From Halomonas sp. M20 (GTDB lineage Bacteria > Pseudomonadota > Gammaproteobacteria > Pseudomonadales > Halomonadaceae), in contig NZ_JACNMQ010000008.1 of NCBI RefSeq assembly GCF_020622265.1, positions 62,001 to 126,000 on the forward strand: a DNA stretch of 64,000 bases, in the 5' to 3' direction. Below, one piece after another: positions 1-8,510 of this stretch; the stretch's first letter is position 1; every line of letters starts with the position of its first letter. The notes under the pieces are model-generated. The model made no database searches and was not told where the DNA came from. It saw only the letters and a program-made list of their open reading frames with translations. Position numbers and translations under genes: made by a program.

Positions 1-701
1 TCCAGATCGTCGGGCTTGCCATCGAAGATGATGCGCCCGAAGCGCATGCCGACGATGCGCTGAGTGAACTCCTTGGCTTCGTTGACGTTGTGAATATTGA
101 TCAGTACGGGCAGGTGCAGCTCACTGGCGAGTCGTTGCAACAACTCCATGATCTGGCGAGATGTGACCGGGTCCAGAGAGGCGGTGGGTTCGTCCGCGAG
201 CAGGATGTCCGGATCCTGCATCAACGCGCGCACGACGCCGACCCGCTGGCGCTCGCCCCCGGAAAGCTCGTCGGCGCGCTTGTTGGCATAATGCGCAATC
301 CCCACCCGCTCCATGAGCTGGAAGGCGCGTTCGATATCTTCCGCCGGGTAACGACGCAGGGCGGCACGCCAGTAGGGGATGTACCCCAGGCGGCCGCACT
401 GCACGTTCTCCATGACCGTCAGCCGATCGACCAGATTGAAGCCCTGAAAGATCATGCCGATACGTCGGCGAGCCTTGCGCAACCCTTCGCCGCGCAGTGT
501 AGTGAGCTCGAGGTCGTTTAGCGCGATACTGCCCGAGGTTGGTTCGACCAGGCGATTGATACAGCGTAGCAACGTACTCTTGCCGGCCCCCGAGGCGCCG
601 ATTATCGAAACGACGGATTCTCCCGGCACTTCCAGATCGAGCTCCTTGAGTACGGGCTCGCCATTACCGTAGCGCTTGACCAGGCGGTTGATGCGAAGCA
701 T
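1..701 (-). CDS. phnC: Phosphonate/phosphite ABC transporter ATPase PhnC (3' end cut off)
   Basis: This is the cytoplasmic ATPase that would power import of phosphonate, phosphite or phosphate esters. About 233 codons are visible and the gene runs off the left edge. The Walker A motif GASGAGKST lies at residues 35-43, the ABC signature LSGGERQRV near residue 150, and Walker [14 protein letters not shown] follows. The start is the ATG ending at 701, preceded by TAAGGA. It lies downstream of phnD on the same strand after a 225-base gap that contains inverted repeats such as CCGCCAT/ATGGCGG near 820. A permease (phnE) would be expected beyond the window edge. The family is clear; the exact substrate is not. 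Confidence 0.9.
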   Translation of the reverse strand, partial: MLRINRLVKRYGNGEPVLKELDLEVPGESVVSIIGASGAGKSTLLRCINRLVEPTSGSIALNDLELTTLRGEGLRKARRRIGMIFQGFNLVDRLTVMENVQCGRLGYIPYWRAALRRYPAEDIERAFQLMERVGIAHYANKRADELSGGERQRVGVVRALMQDPDILLADEPTASLDPVTSRQIMELLQRLASELHLPVLINIHNVNEAKEFTQRIVGMRFGRIIFDGKPDDL

Positions 702-926
702 GGGGGATCCTTAGCGTTTATTTCCAAACGTCTTGTAATGATGGATCCCGGGGGCAAGGCAAAGCGAGGGTCTTTTGCCATGGCCGGGAAAAGCTCCATG
801 CAATCCCGGTATTTCCGCCATCCATGGCGGTCAGATAGCAAAAGTAGCGCCCAAGGACGGGTTTACAGCGCCCTCGCAATGCCTTGCTGCCGGAGAAGTC
901 CGTCTTGCTTATCGGGTTTTGTCCTT

Positions 927-1949
927 TTATTCGATATTCTCGCGGGTGTAACTGATCCCGTTCGCTTCCTGAATATCCCGGATGACCTCCCAGTCTTCCT
1001 TGTAGCTGATGGGTACGAATTGTGTGACGCCGGTGAACTCTTCACCCAAGGCCGTCCCTTGCATGTCGAAGCTCATGAAGGCGTCCTTGATCTTCTCGGC
1101 AAGCTCCGGTTCGAGGTTGTGTGCGTAGGTATAGGAAGTGGTCGGGAAGCGCTTGGACTCGAATACGATCTTGACCTCTTCGGGATCATAGAGCCCTCGA
1201 TCCGCCATGCGATCGACCACTTCCGAGGCCACCGGAGCGGCATCGTAGTCTCCGGCCACCACGCCGAGCATCGACTGGTCGTGGGAGCCGGAATAGACCA
1301 CCTCGTAGTCCTCACCGGGCACGATGCCCTGTTTGGGAAACAGCGCGCGTGGCGCCTGATTGCCAGAATTGGAGGTGGGGGAGGTGTGGGCCACGCGCTT
1401 GCCCTTGAGATCCTTTAGTTCGTCGATCCCGCTGTCCTTGCGGGTGTAGACCTGCAGCGTATAGCCGAAGTTGCCGTCCTCGGAGCCCATGATGGCAAAG
1501 GGCACTGCGCCGGCCAGGTTGACTGCGAAGGGCGTCGGGCCGGTGGAGAAACCTGCGATATGGATGCGATTGCTGCGCATGGCTTCGATTTCCGCGGAGT
1601 TGGATTGCACCGCGAAGAAGCGCACGTCCTTGCCGGTCTTTTCGGATAGGTGTTCGATGAACGGCTCCCAGATATCGGCATAGATCGCCGGATCCTCGAC
1701 CGGAGTGTAAGCGAAGATCAGCGTATCCGGATCGAGTAGCTTCGAGGGGTCGCTTGGTGTATCCGCGACAAGATCGTTATTTGCGTCGCAGTACATGGGA
1801 GCCAAGGCGCCTTGGTTGGAGCACTCCTGGGCGGCCATGACACTGGCGGAGGGGACCAGCAACGCGGTAATGGCGGTGCCTAGTATCATCTGTTGAATAC
1901 GCTGGACGTTGACGCGAAGCCGAGCTGGATCAAGTGCTTTTGTCGACAT
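927..1949 (-). CDS. phnD: Phosphate/phosphite/phosphonate ABC transporter periplasmic binding protein PhnD
   Basis: This 340-residue protein is the predicted periplasmic receptor that delivers phosphonate-type ligands to the PhnC-powered permease. The N-terminus has a basic stretch followed by a hydrophobic signal segment (about residues 18-40). The mature part shows the PhnD-like FAYTPVEDPAIYADIWEPF and the later segments AEIEAMRSNRIHIAGFSTGP and GKRVAHTSPTSNSGNQAPR, typical of the type II binding fold. The start is the ATG ending at 1949, with AAGGAG upstream. It is the first gene of the visible phnD-phnC unit, which is divergent from the HAD gene. Ligand choice among phosphonate, phosphite and phosphate cannot be read from sequence. 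Confidence 0.85.
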   Translation of the reverse strand: MSTKALDPARLRVNVQRIQQMILGTAITALLVPSASVMAAQECSNQGALAPMYCDANNDLVADTPSDPSKLLDPDTLIFAYTPVEDPAIYADIWEPFIEHLSEKTGKDVRFFAVQSNSAEIEAMRSNRIHIAGFSTGPTPFAVNLAGAVPFAIMGSEDGNFGYTLQVYTRKDSGIDELKDLKGKRVAHTSPTSNSGNQAPRALFPKQGIVPGEDYEVVYSGSHDQSMLGVVAGDYDAAPVASEVVDRMADRGLYDPEEVKIVFESKRFPTTSYTYAHNLEPELAEKIKDAFMSFDMQGTALGEEFTGVTQFVPISYKEDWEVIRDIQEANGISYTRENIE

Positions 1950-2123
1950 TGCGAGAGCTCCTTATCCCTTATTGAGATTATTATCGGACCGAGCCAATAC
2001 GGTATACATAGATGAGAGTAGATAGCAATCCAAGTGGCTTCAATTAGCATAAGGGCGTATGGCCGTTTTCCGGTCAATCCAATAAGTGTTCATTGCAACG
2101 CGTAAACAGAGGAAGAAAATCCT

Positions 2124-2933
2124 ATGCGCAGCTTTGCCGATGCAGATTTTGATCTGCTGGCACACGTCGATGTCGTACTCACGGATGTTGACGATACATT
2201 GACTCGTCACGGCAAGCTGGCACCGGGAACGCTTGACGCCATGGCGGAACTGATGGCGGCGGGAATTCGAGTGATTCCCGTCACCGGTGGCTGTGCCGGC
2301 TGGTGTGATCATATCGTGCGGGCCTGGCCGGTCAGTGCAGTCATTGGCGAAAGTGGGGCGTTTCGTTTTCGCCTGAATGCACACGGCCGGCTCGAGCAGC
2401 GTTTCATTCGCCCGCTGAATGAATTGCAAGCGGAGCAGCGCCAGTTATTGAGGATCGCAGAACAAGCGCTGCAGCAAGTGCCTGAGGCGCGGCTCGCCGC
2501 GGATCAGCCGTATCGCCTGGTCGACGTTGCGGTCGATCATGCTCAGGACATAGGGCCCTTGAGCAGTGAGCAGGTCGCGGCATTGATCGCACGGTTTCAC
2601 GAGGCCGGGGCGAGCGCCCGGGCCAGCTCGATCCATGTCAATGCCTGGTTCGGCGATCACGACAAGGCGGCCATGGCGGGGCGTTTACTTGAAGAGGACC
2701 TGGGCTTGAATACGAGGGACCGAGCCCGGCGCGTTCTGTTCATCGGCGATGCGCCCAATGACGAGCCGCTTTTTCGTGATGTTTCCTTGAGCGTCGGGGT
2801 CGCCAATATCACGCCGCATCTTGCCAGGCTGGTCCATACGCCGCGCTGGCTATGCAGGGCTAGTCATGGTGAAGGCTTCGTTGAAATGGCAACAGGCTTA
2901 TTGGCGGCGCGCATGCGACCTTTTAATGAATGA
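2124..2933 (+). CDS. HAD-superfamily phosphatase (Cof/IIB-like), substrate unknown
   Basis: A 269-residue haloacid-dehalogenase-type hydrolase, probably a cytoplasmic phosphatase. The nucleophile motif is D21-V-D-D-T25, the motif II region is VIPVTGG near residue 58, and the acidic motif IGDAPNDEPLF near residue 211 is typical of class IIB enzymes such as sugar-phosphate phosphatases. AGAGGAAG precedes the ATG. It is divergent from phnD with about 170 bases between them, and is followed by opgB after 97 bases. The neighbourhood suggests phosphorus metabolism, but no substrate can be assigned. Mannosyl-3-phosphoglycerate or sucrose phosphatase-like activities are possible alternatives. Confidence 0.8.
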   Translation: MRSFADADFDLLAHVDVVLTDVDDTLTRHGKLAPGTLDAMAELMAAGIRVIPVTGGCAGWCDHIVRAWPVSAVIGESGAFRFRLNAHGRLEQRFIRPLNELQAEQRQLLRIAEQALQQVPEARLAADQPYRLVDVAVDHAQDIGPLSSEQVAALIARFHEAGASARASSIHVNAWFGDHDKAAMAGRLLEEDLGLNTRDRARRVLFIGDAPNDEPLFRDVSLSVGVANITPHLARLVHTPRWLCRASHGEGFVEMATGLLAARMRPFNE

Positions 2934-2974
2934 TGCTGGCGCTGGATGTGTCATTCTATAAACAAGTCACAACG

Positions 2975-2992
2975 GTGACAGATTGGTGACCG
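2975..2992 (-). promoter_or_regulatory. PHO-box-like direct repeat
   Basis: Read on the minus strand, this site is CGGTCAC-CAAT-CTGTCAC, two 7-mers spaced 11 bases apart. The E. coli PhoB box consensus is CTGTCAT-(AT-rich 4)-CTGTCAC. It lies about 40 bases upstream of the opgB-like gene but points away from it. On the plus strand, the nearby GTCAC-AACG-GTGAC also forms a small inverted repeat. This is a candidate only. Confidence 0.3.
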
Positions 2993-3030
2993 AATGAAAT
3001 ACTCCGGTCGAGAAGCATGGGCCTGCACGA

Positions 3031-5031
3031 ATGAAAAAACAATCATCGCTACTCAAGAAGCGGCTTGGGAAATACCTGCCGATAGCGGCACTGATCATAG
3101 TCGTAGGCGGTTTTCTGGTTCATAGTTACTGGCCGGTACTGGCGCCCGATCGCTTTCCACGTCTTTTTGCTGCAATAACCCCCGAGACCATTCTCGAAAC
3201 ACTGGTTACTTGGCATGCACTCGGCGTGGTGATCGTGCTTGGGTTGCTGATATTGATCGTTTTGACCCCCTCGGCCTGGGCCATTGCGCTGGGCATGCTT
3301 GGCTTCATCTATACGCTTTTCTGGGGCCTCTGGCGGGTGGCGGACATGATGACCGGCGTGGGCATCAATCAATCCGTCGTCTTTCATTTCTTCAGTGGTA
3401 CCGAGGGCGCGGACTACACCCAGTTCCTACGGGAGATCATCGTATTCACGGCGTACGTGAGCCTAGCGCTGCTGTTTGTTTTACTTCCCCTGGTCAAGAC
3501 ATGGCGGCAGCGCCGGCGGAGCGTTGATCGGGTTTCGCCTGTACGACATGACATCAAGTACGGCACGATGGTATCGCTAACGCTTGGCTGTCTCCTGGTA
3601 AGCATTGGCTGGCTGGCCTCACCCTGGCATCAAAACATCGTCGCCTTGACCCATACCTACTCAACGCTAGACAGCGATCAGGAACGGCGGCTCGAAGCGT
3701 TGTACAACACCGATCGGCGCTCTCTCAGCCGCGACAAGAATCTCGTCGTGCTCTATCTGGAAAGCATCGAGTCGACTTATTTCGACGAATCTATTTTTCC
3801 CGACCTCTTGCCAAGATTGCGCGCCCAGCGCAACGAATCCGCCTACTTTTCAGGCATCGAGCAAACCCCCGGTGCCGGCTGGACGATCGCGGGACTCGTG
3901 AATACCCAGTGCGGTTTACCCTTGGTAACTCCGGGAGCGGGGGCCAACGAGATGGGCAAGGTAGCTCACTTCCTGCCCAAGGCAAAATGCTTCGCGGAGT
4001 ATCTCGACGAAAACGGCTTCGACACGGTTTACATGGGTGGCTCTTCATCGGAGTTTGCCGGGAAGGGGCGCTTTCTGGAGCAGCACGGGTTCAAGACCGT
4101 GCGGGATAAGCACTATTTCAAGGAGTGGCAGCAGAGCAAAGGCAAGTTTGCAGTCTGGGGCGCATACGATGATGAAGTGTTGGAAAGCACCTATTCGGAA
4201 TTCGTCGAACTCTCGAAAAAAGAAACACCCTTTGCGCTTTTTGCACTCACCATGGATACCCACCATCCTCATGGTCATATCTCGCCCAGCTGCAAGGAGG
4301 TTCGCTATCGGGACGGCGAGATAAATACGCTCAATGCCTTGCGCTGCGCGGATCGTCTGGTATCCCGTTTCATCGATCGCGTTCGCAGCTCACCTTATTA
4401 CGAGAACACGCGTCTGGTCGTGCTATCCGATCATCTGGCCATGATCAACGATGCTCAAGAGATGATCGAAAAAGCGGATAAGCGAGAGAATCTGCTGATG
4501 GTGTTCGATAGTGACGTAGCACACGGAGAGCGGCGAGTGCAGGGCACCATGCTCGATGTCGGGGCCACTCTCATGAGTCTGATGGGTGCAGACAAGACCG
4601 CTCTGGGGTTCGGACGTTCGCTGTTCGAGAAGGATTCAACCGGTACGCCGGCTTATACCAGGGATTACTACATCAGCGGCGATGTTACCCAGTATCTGAG
4701 TTTTGCCCGAGGGTTGTGGGGCATGCCGACGGTCCAGGGGGAGATCAGGAGTAACGGTCAAGGCGTTCTTGTGGGTGACAATCGGCTCGAGGCGCCTTTC
4801 TTTTCGGTACTCGACGATAAGAACAAGGTCGTGGAGCTCTATTTTCAGAACTTTGCCGAGCACATCGAAAGTCTGAAGGAAGGAGCTCGTTATCTGTATG
4901 CCCTTGAATGCGAAGAGGCCCGCAGTGCCGATGTGGGTATCTGCCTGGTGTCGGGATTGAAAGGTGCTGGGGAGCGTGTGTTTTCCTCGTCGGAATTGCT
5001 CAATGGCATATTGGCTACCGACATTCTGTGA
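3031..5031 (+). CDS. OpgB/MdoB-like phosphoglycerol transferase (sulfatase/LTA-synthase fold)
   Basis: This inner-membrane enzyme is predicted to move phosphoglycerol from phosphatidylglycerol onto periplasmic glucans, as E. coli OpgB does. Hydrophobic membrane segments lie near residues 17-37, 63-80, 82-100, 133-155 and 178-196, followed by a periplasmic alkaline-phosphatase-like domain. LYLESIES supplies metal ligand E244, and PGAGWTIAG supplies the likely catalytic T285, matching the LESxE and YTIAG segments of OpgB. LSDH near residue 470 is a further metal site. It is 666 residues against about 763 in E. coli OpgB. I see no other glucan genes (opgG/opgH) here, so the acceptor is unproven. 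A strong palindromic terminator follows. Confidence 0.75.
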   Translation: MKKQSSLLKKRLGKYLPIAALIIVVGGFLVHSYWPVLAPDRFPRLFAAITPETILETLVTWHALGVVIVLGLLILIVLTPSAWAIALGMLGFIYTLFWGLWRVADMMTGVGINQSVVFHFFSGTEGADYTQFLREIIVFTAYVSLALLFVLLPLVKTWRQRRRSVDRVSPVRHDIKYGTMVSLTLGCLLVSIGWLASPWHQNIVALTHTYSTLDSDQERRLEALYNTDRRSLSRDKNLVVLYLESIESTYFDESIFPDLLPRLRAQRNESAYFSGIEQTPGAGWTIAGLVNTQCGLPLVTPGAGANEMGKVAHFLPKAKCFAEYLDENGFDTVYMGGSSSEFAGKGRFLEQHGFKTVRDKHYFKEWQQSKGKFAVWGAYDDEVLESTYSEFVELSKKETPFALFALTMDTHHPHGHISPSCKEVRYRDGEINTLNALRCADRLVSRFIDRVRSSPYYENTRLVVLSDHLAMINDAQEMIEKADKRENLLMVFDSDVAHGERRVQGTMLDVGATLMSLMGADKTALGFGRSLFEKDSTGTPAYTRDYYISGDVTQYLSFARGLWGMPTVQGEIRSNGQGVLVGDNRLEAPFFSVLDDKNKVVELYFQNFAEHIESLKEGARYLYALECEEARSADVGICLVSGLKGAGERVFSSSELLNGILATDIL

Positions 5032-5092
5032 GCAAAAAGCCCAGTGCTGAATGATTTCGTTGTCAGTTGATGAAAGATAACAAGCAATAAAA

Positions 5093-5120
5093 AACGAGGA
5101 TCGGCTAGCCGATCCTCGTT
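5093..5120. terminator. Bidirectional Rho-independent terminator
   Basis: A near-perfect palindrome pairs ACGAGGATCGGC with GCCGATCCTCGT. It is flanked by an A-run on the left, which reads as a T-run on the minus strand, and by GTTTCATT on the right. It sits between the convergent opgB-like and DUF3618 genes and should stop transcription from both. Confidence 0.85.
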
Positions 5121-5191
5121 TCATTGGCGCTACATCAACAATACTCTTAAACGATTATTCTGATGAAAGCGCTACATCAGAGAAGAAGCTT

Positions 5192-6439
5192 TCAGGCACC
5201 ACGCGTCGGGGTATTACCCGAATTGATGTCCGTTCTTGAAAGATCCTGCTCCGTTGGTTTGCCCGTACTGGATGATGTCGAGGATGAACTGCCCGGTGTT
5301 CCGGTTCCGGTAGTCCCCGTGCTTCCTGGAGTTCCTGATGTCGACGCAGTCCGAGACGAAGTGCCAGTAGTGCCCGTCGTGGATGAAGAGCCTGTAGTGG
5401 ACGAGCTGCCATGGCTGCTCGACGAGCCTGCAGTCGTACCCCGAGAATCAGGCGCTTCAGGAGCATCCTGCTTCGCTTTCTGGGCTTTTTCTTCAACCTT
5501 GGACTGAGCCTTGTCTGCTTGTTTCTGGCCTTCCTCGGCGGCGCGATCGACCAACCTGTCCCGAGTGTCTCCCAGCTGCTCGTCCTCGAAGCGTGTAGAA
5601 GGCAGCAGGCTGCCGATGGCGGCACCAATGGCAACGCCTAGAGCCGCAGTCGCCAAAGGATGTTCCTGAATGAATTGCGTCGTTTGCTGGCCGGCGCTCT
5701 GAGCGCGATAAGAGGCACCGCGCATGGCAGAGCGTGAACCGCTTTTCATTCGTGAGGTACCATCACGCATACTGCTCGACATGCTCTGAGCGCGGCCTTT
5801 TACGCTACTGGACATGTCTTGAGCACGCTCCTTCACGCTGCTCGACATGTTTTGTGCCTTTTCCTTGGCACCACTCATACGTCCCTTGCCTTGGCGGTCG
5901 TCGTGATCCGAATCTCCGACGGTGCCCGTCGTATACGCTGCCGGCGGCACGCGCGTAGTCGTGGCCCCCGAAGTCGTGCCGGTGGTTGGCGGAACGCTGG
6001 TGGAAGAGGGTACGGAAGTCGTTGGCGGCACTCGGGTGGAGTCGCTCGGTAGACCTGCCGTAGTGGCGGATGACGTGCCGGTCGGTGCCGGACGAGTCGT
6101 CATGGGGTAGTGGCGGCTGTCTTCGTAACCATACATGTCGACGTCGTCACGATCACGACGGGAATACTTGCTGGGGTTACGCTGAGCCATGATCAGCCAG
6201 CCCAGGCCGACCCCGGTAAGCACGAAAGGAACCGGGTTGTTCTTGATGGTCTCGCTCAGATTGGAGGCAAATTCATTGGCCCCGCCACCGCGCACATAGT
6301 CCATCGTAGTATCGATCAATCGCCGAGGTGAGATCCTGTCCTCGAGTTCGTGCAGCGTGCGATCCAGTCTTTCACGATTCTCTTCGATATCGGCTTCGAT
6401 CTCTTCCGGCTTGCGGGTATCCTGATTATTATCGCTCAT
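5192..6439 (-). CDS. DUF3618-domain membrane protein with LEA-like repeats and Ser/Thr-rich tail
   Basis: A 415-residue protein. Residues 10-60 match the DUF3618 pattern (PEEIEADIEENRERLDRTLHE), followed by a hydrophobic segment near 68-86. Residues 115-175 are Pro/Thr/Ser-rich. Three 11-residue repeats of the form AQxMSSSVKxR occur at about 195-227. A second hydrophobic helix, HPLATAALGVAIGAAIGSLL (near 260-279), resembles the C-terminal anchor of ElaB/YqjD proteins, and a low-complexity Ser/Thr/Gly tail begins near residue 335. It overlaps the YqjE-like gene by 11 bases and has AAGGAG before its ATG. It is the last gene of the operon. Function is unknown; the operon suggests envelope stress or stationary-phase physiology. 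Confidence 0.75.
   Translation of the reverse strand: MSDNNQDTRKPEEIEADIEENRERLDRTLHELEDRISPRRLIDTTMDYVRGGGANEFASNLSETIKNNPVPFVLTGVGLGWLIMAQRNPSKYSRRDRDDVDMYGYEDSRHYPMTTRPAPTGTSSATTAGLPSDSTRVPPTTSVPSSTSVPPTTGTTSGATTTRVPPAAYTTGTVGDSDHDDRQGKGRMSGAKEKAQNMSSSVKERAQDMSSSVKGRAQSMSSSMRDGTSRMKSGSRSAMRGASYRAQSAGQQTTQFIQEHPLATAALGVAIGAAIGSLLPSTRFEDEQLGDTRDRLVDRAAEEGQKQADKAQSKVEEKAQKAKQDAPEAPDSRGTTAGSSSSHGSSSTTGSSSTTGTTGTSSRTASTSGTPGSTGTTGTGTPGSSSSTSSSTGKPTEQDLSRTDINSGNTPTRGA
5759..5857 (-). repeat. Three tandem 33-bp coding repeats (11-residue units)
   Basis: The DNA encodes AQNMSSSVKER, AQDMSSSVKGR and AQSMSSSMRDG back to back. The 11-residue period and amphipathic, Ala/Lys/Arg-containing pattern resemble the 11-mer repeats of group 3 LEA proteins. 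The copies are very similar at DNA level, suggesting recent internal duplication. Confidence 0.7.
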
Positions 6440-6872
6440 TTTTCAGCTGCTCCTTAGCCTCGACTTTGTGATGTTGAGCCATTTCCTTGTCTCTCTGAAC
6501 GCTGGAAATAGTGCGCTGGGGCATCAGGTTCGTGGCCTTGAGCTTTTTCTTGCCAGTTTGCAACATGATGAACCCGACAATGAGGACGATCACGCCAACG
6601 ATCAGAGCTGAAAGCCAAGGGGTTTCCAGTACCGTATCCAGCCCAAAGACTGCAGCTGCCAGCAGTACCAGAAAGCCACACATGAGTACCGCGCCCGCGG
6701 CTGCTATCGAGCCGACACCGGTACCGATCTGGGAAACCTTTTCACCCATCTCAGCTTTGGCAAGATCGACTTCGTTACGCACCAATGACGTTACTTCGTT
6801 CGTCAAACTTGATATCAAGGCGCCAAAGGACGAGGAACTTTCTCTCGTCGTGTTTCTGTTGTCTGTATCCAT
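6429..6872 (-). CDS. YqjE-like 'phage holin family' membrane protein
   Basis: A 147-residue inner-membrane protein with an N-terminal amphipathic region (SLTNEVTSLVRNEVDLAKAE) and two hydrophobic segments at about residues 53-77 and 84-105, followed by a basic tail. This is the layout of the Phage_holin_3_6/YqjE family, which is chromosomal and not tied to phage lysis. GGGAGG lies 8 bases before the ATG. It is the middle gene of three; the same pairing with an anchored YqjD-like protein is found in E. coli yqjD-yqjE. Molecular function is unknown. Confidence 0.75.
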   Translation of the reverse strand: MDTDNRNTTRESSSSFGALISSLTNEVTSLVRNEVDLAKAEMGEKVSQIGTGVGSIAAAGAVLMCGFLVLLAAAVFGLDTVLETPWLSALIVGVIVLIVGFIMLQTGKKKLKATNLMPQRTISSVQRDKEMAQHHKVEAKEQLKNER

Positions 6873-6948
6873 GCTATTAGCCTCCCTGGCTAGTTGCGTT
6901 GATTTTTTTCACTTGAAATTTCTGTATTAGAAACACGAGTTTCAAGTC

Positions 6949-7566
6949 TCAGTAAGGCCTTGAGCCCAGTGAGTCGCTTGATGTACCCGCCGTCGTGCTG
7001 CCAACGCCTGACGTGGACGTAGTAGACCCAAGTGAAGACGAGCCTGTAGTAGACCCACGCGAGGAAGAACCAGAGTAGGAGGTGTTCGATGAACTGTTTT
7101 GCTGGGAACTATTCAAAAAGCGTGCCAGGAAAAAGCCGGCTGCAATTGCGCCGCCCAGGAATACAGCGGGTTGACGACGGCTATAGTCCTGTACCTGATG
7201 CATCAGGCCATCCAGGTTCTGTTCGCGCAATCGCTGAGAGATGCTATCCGTAGCCCTGGCGATGTTGTTTGCATAGCCAGAAAAGGACGTTTGATCCTGT
7301 TCATCGAACTCTTTAGCCATTTTACGGAAAGCAGACGATAGTCCTTCCGCCTGGTTAGCAGCGTTCTCTTTCTGCTGGTCGAACATGCCCTCTGCTTGCT
7401 TGCGAGCCGCATCCTTGACTTCACCGGCAGTCTGCCGAGCCTTGTTCTTGGCTTCTTCAGTGTGGCGGGAGTTTCCAGCAACATTTGAGGAGGAGCTCAT
7501 GTTACCGGAGGATTGAGAGCCCGTAGAAGGTGAGTTCGAGGTATTGGAATTTTCCGGATCGATCAT
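6949..7566 (-). CDS. YqjD/nutrient-deprivation-type anchored stress protein
   Basis: A protein of about 205 residues and first gene of the operon. After a Ser/Asn-rich N-terminus, residues 37-80 form a charged amphipathic helix rich in Ala, Lys, Glu and Gln (NKARQTAGEVKDAARKQAEG) with an 11-residue LEA-like period. Next come a helical region and the anchor QPAVFLGGAIAAGFFLARFL, similar to the YqjD/ElaB C-terminal membrane segment, then a Ser/Gly/Thr tail. I prefer the second ATG (ending at 7566): the AGGGAG motif lies 8 bases before it but only 2 before the first ATG at 7572. Role unknown; YqjD-type proteins tether ribosomes to the membrane in stationary phase, which may not apply here. Confidence 0.65.
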   Translation of the reverse strand: MIDPENSNTSNSPSTGSQSSGNMSSSSNVAGNSRHTEEAKNKARQTAGEVKDAARKQAEGMFDQQKENAANQAEGLSSAFRKMAKEFDEQDQTSFSGYANNIARATDSISQRLREQNLDGLMHQVQDYSRRQPAVFLGGAIAAGFFLARFLNSSQQNSSSNTSYSGSSSRGSTTGSSSLGSTTSTSGVGSTTAGTSSDSLGSRPY

Positions 7567-7572
7567 GCGCAT

Positions 7573-7943
7573 ATCTCCCTATTTAACCCAGATTAATATT
7601 ACGAAGAAAACAAGGAGCTTCCAGCTGCCTCTTCATTGTTTTCGGTTCGCCAAGGTAAATGTAGTGTATCGGCGCGCGGTGTCAACCCTCAATTGAGTGG
7701 TAGCTTTTTTACAATATCTCAGGAATGTTCTGGCGTGAAGTCGAAAGCTTTGAACAGATACTTAATCCAGCGCCTCAAATATTAAATTGTTATTTTTTGT
7801 TAAATAATAACGAGGGTAATATAAATAGTAGCTTTAGACCAAGTAGCGAGATAATCGTCAGATGTTCTTCATCATGGGTTATTGGAGGTAGAAGTTATCT
7901 TCTTTTAAGGTTTTGAATTTATGCAGTTCCATGAGGAATTCCA
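7573..7943. other. Intergenic region, AT-rich, with divergent promoters
   Basis: A 371-base spacer between two divergent transcription units. The left part carries the leader and promoter of the yqjD-like operon. The right part, about 7690-7935, is much richer in A/T than its surroundings and includes an imperfect inverted repeat, GTTATT...AATAAC, near 7789-7811. I see no convincing gene; the one short open frame (7725-7916) has no ribosome site and no recognisable protein. The last bases hold the GAGG ribosome site of pncC. Confidence 0.6.
7658..7685 (-). promoter_or_regulatory. Sigma-70-type promoter of the yqjD-like operon
   Basis: On the minus strand a consensus -35 TTGACA (7680-7685) is followed, after 16 bases, by TACATT (7658-7663) as -10. 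It lies about 90 bases upstream of the first gene of the three-gene operon. Confidence 0.6.
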
Positions 7944-8450
7944 ATGTCATTTCTGGAAAACGTTACGCAATATCTCATAGAGCATGAGTTAAAGTTGGCT
8001 ACAGCGGAATCTTGCACTGCGGGGTTGATGGTTTCGGAACTGGCCAGAATACCGGGTAGTGGCCAGGCGATTGACTGCGGACTGGGAGTCTACTCGCCTG
8101 AAGCAAAAAATCGCTATCTTGGCGTACGTTACGCCACTATCGACAACTTCGGGCTTACCAGCGAGGAAACCTCAAGAGAAATGGCGCTTGGGGCGCTTGA
8201 TAACAACCACGCCGATCTCGCCATTGCTAACACGGGTATTGCTGGCCCTCAGCCTCAAGGAGACATTCCCGTAGGAACAGTATGTTTTGCTTGGGCTTTT
8301 CGTCATGCGGAAAAGAAATATCTGTACTCCGAGACTCGTCGCTTCAATGGGGATCGAAACGACGTGCGCCTTGCCGCAGCCCATCATGCGCTCGAGCGTG
8401 TTCTTTACTACCATCAGGCAGTACTTGAAGGAAAGGCGCCGCCCTTGTGA
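7944..8450 (+). CDS. pncC: Nicotinamide-nucleotide amidohydrolase PncC (CinA C-terminal family)
   Basis: A 168-residue single-domain CinA C-terminal protein, the length of E. coli PncC. The family deamidates NMN to nicotinate mononucleotide, recycling the NMN released by DNA ligase. Visible motifs are TAESCTAGLMVSELARIPGS (residues 19-38), where the serine of ESCT is the catalytic residue in the family, and NTGIAGPQPQGDIPVGTV. The ATG has GAGG 8 bases upstream. It is followed after 60 bases by nadE on the same strand, which makes NAD from the downstream product of this pathway, so the pair forms a logical NAD-recycling unit. Confidence 0.85.
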   Translation: MSFLENVTQYLIEHELKLATAESCTAGLMVSELARIPGSGQAIDCGLGVYSPEAKNRYLGVRYATIDNFGLTSEETSREMALGALDNNHADLAIANTGIAGPQPQGDIPVGTVCFAWAFRHAEKKYLYSETRRFNGDRNDVRLAAAHHALERVLYYHQAVLEGKAPPL

Positions 8451-8510
8451 CCCTGTCACGTCGCTGACGGAAGAGCGCAAAGGATGAGTGCAAAGAGAAA
8501 GGAGGCACAA

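Noticed and set aside
738-1418. 226-codon open frame on the plus strand across phnD
   Set aside because: Overlaps most of the conserved phnD gene in antisense; not protein-like.
5260-5480. CRISPR-like or minisatellite array at the end of the DUF3618 gene
   Set aside because: The repetitiveness comes from Ser/Thr/Gly codons in a low-complexity tail; there is no fixed repeat with spacers.
6429-6872. Phage lysis gene suggested by the 'holin' family name
   Set aside because: The family is a chromosomal YqjE-type membrane protein; no endolysin or other phage gene is nearby.
7725-7916. 63-codon open frame in the AT-rich spacer before pncC
   Set aside because: No ribosome site, atypical composition and no recognisable protein.
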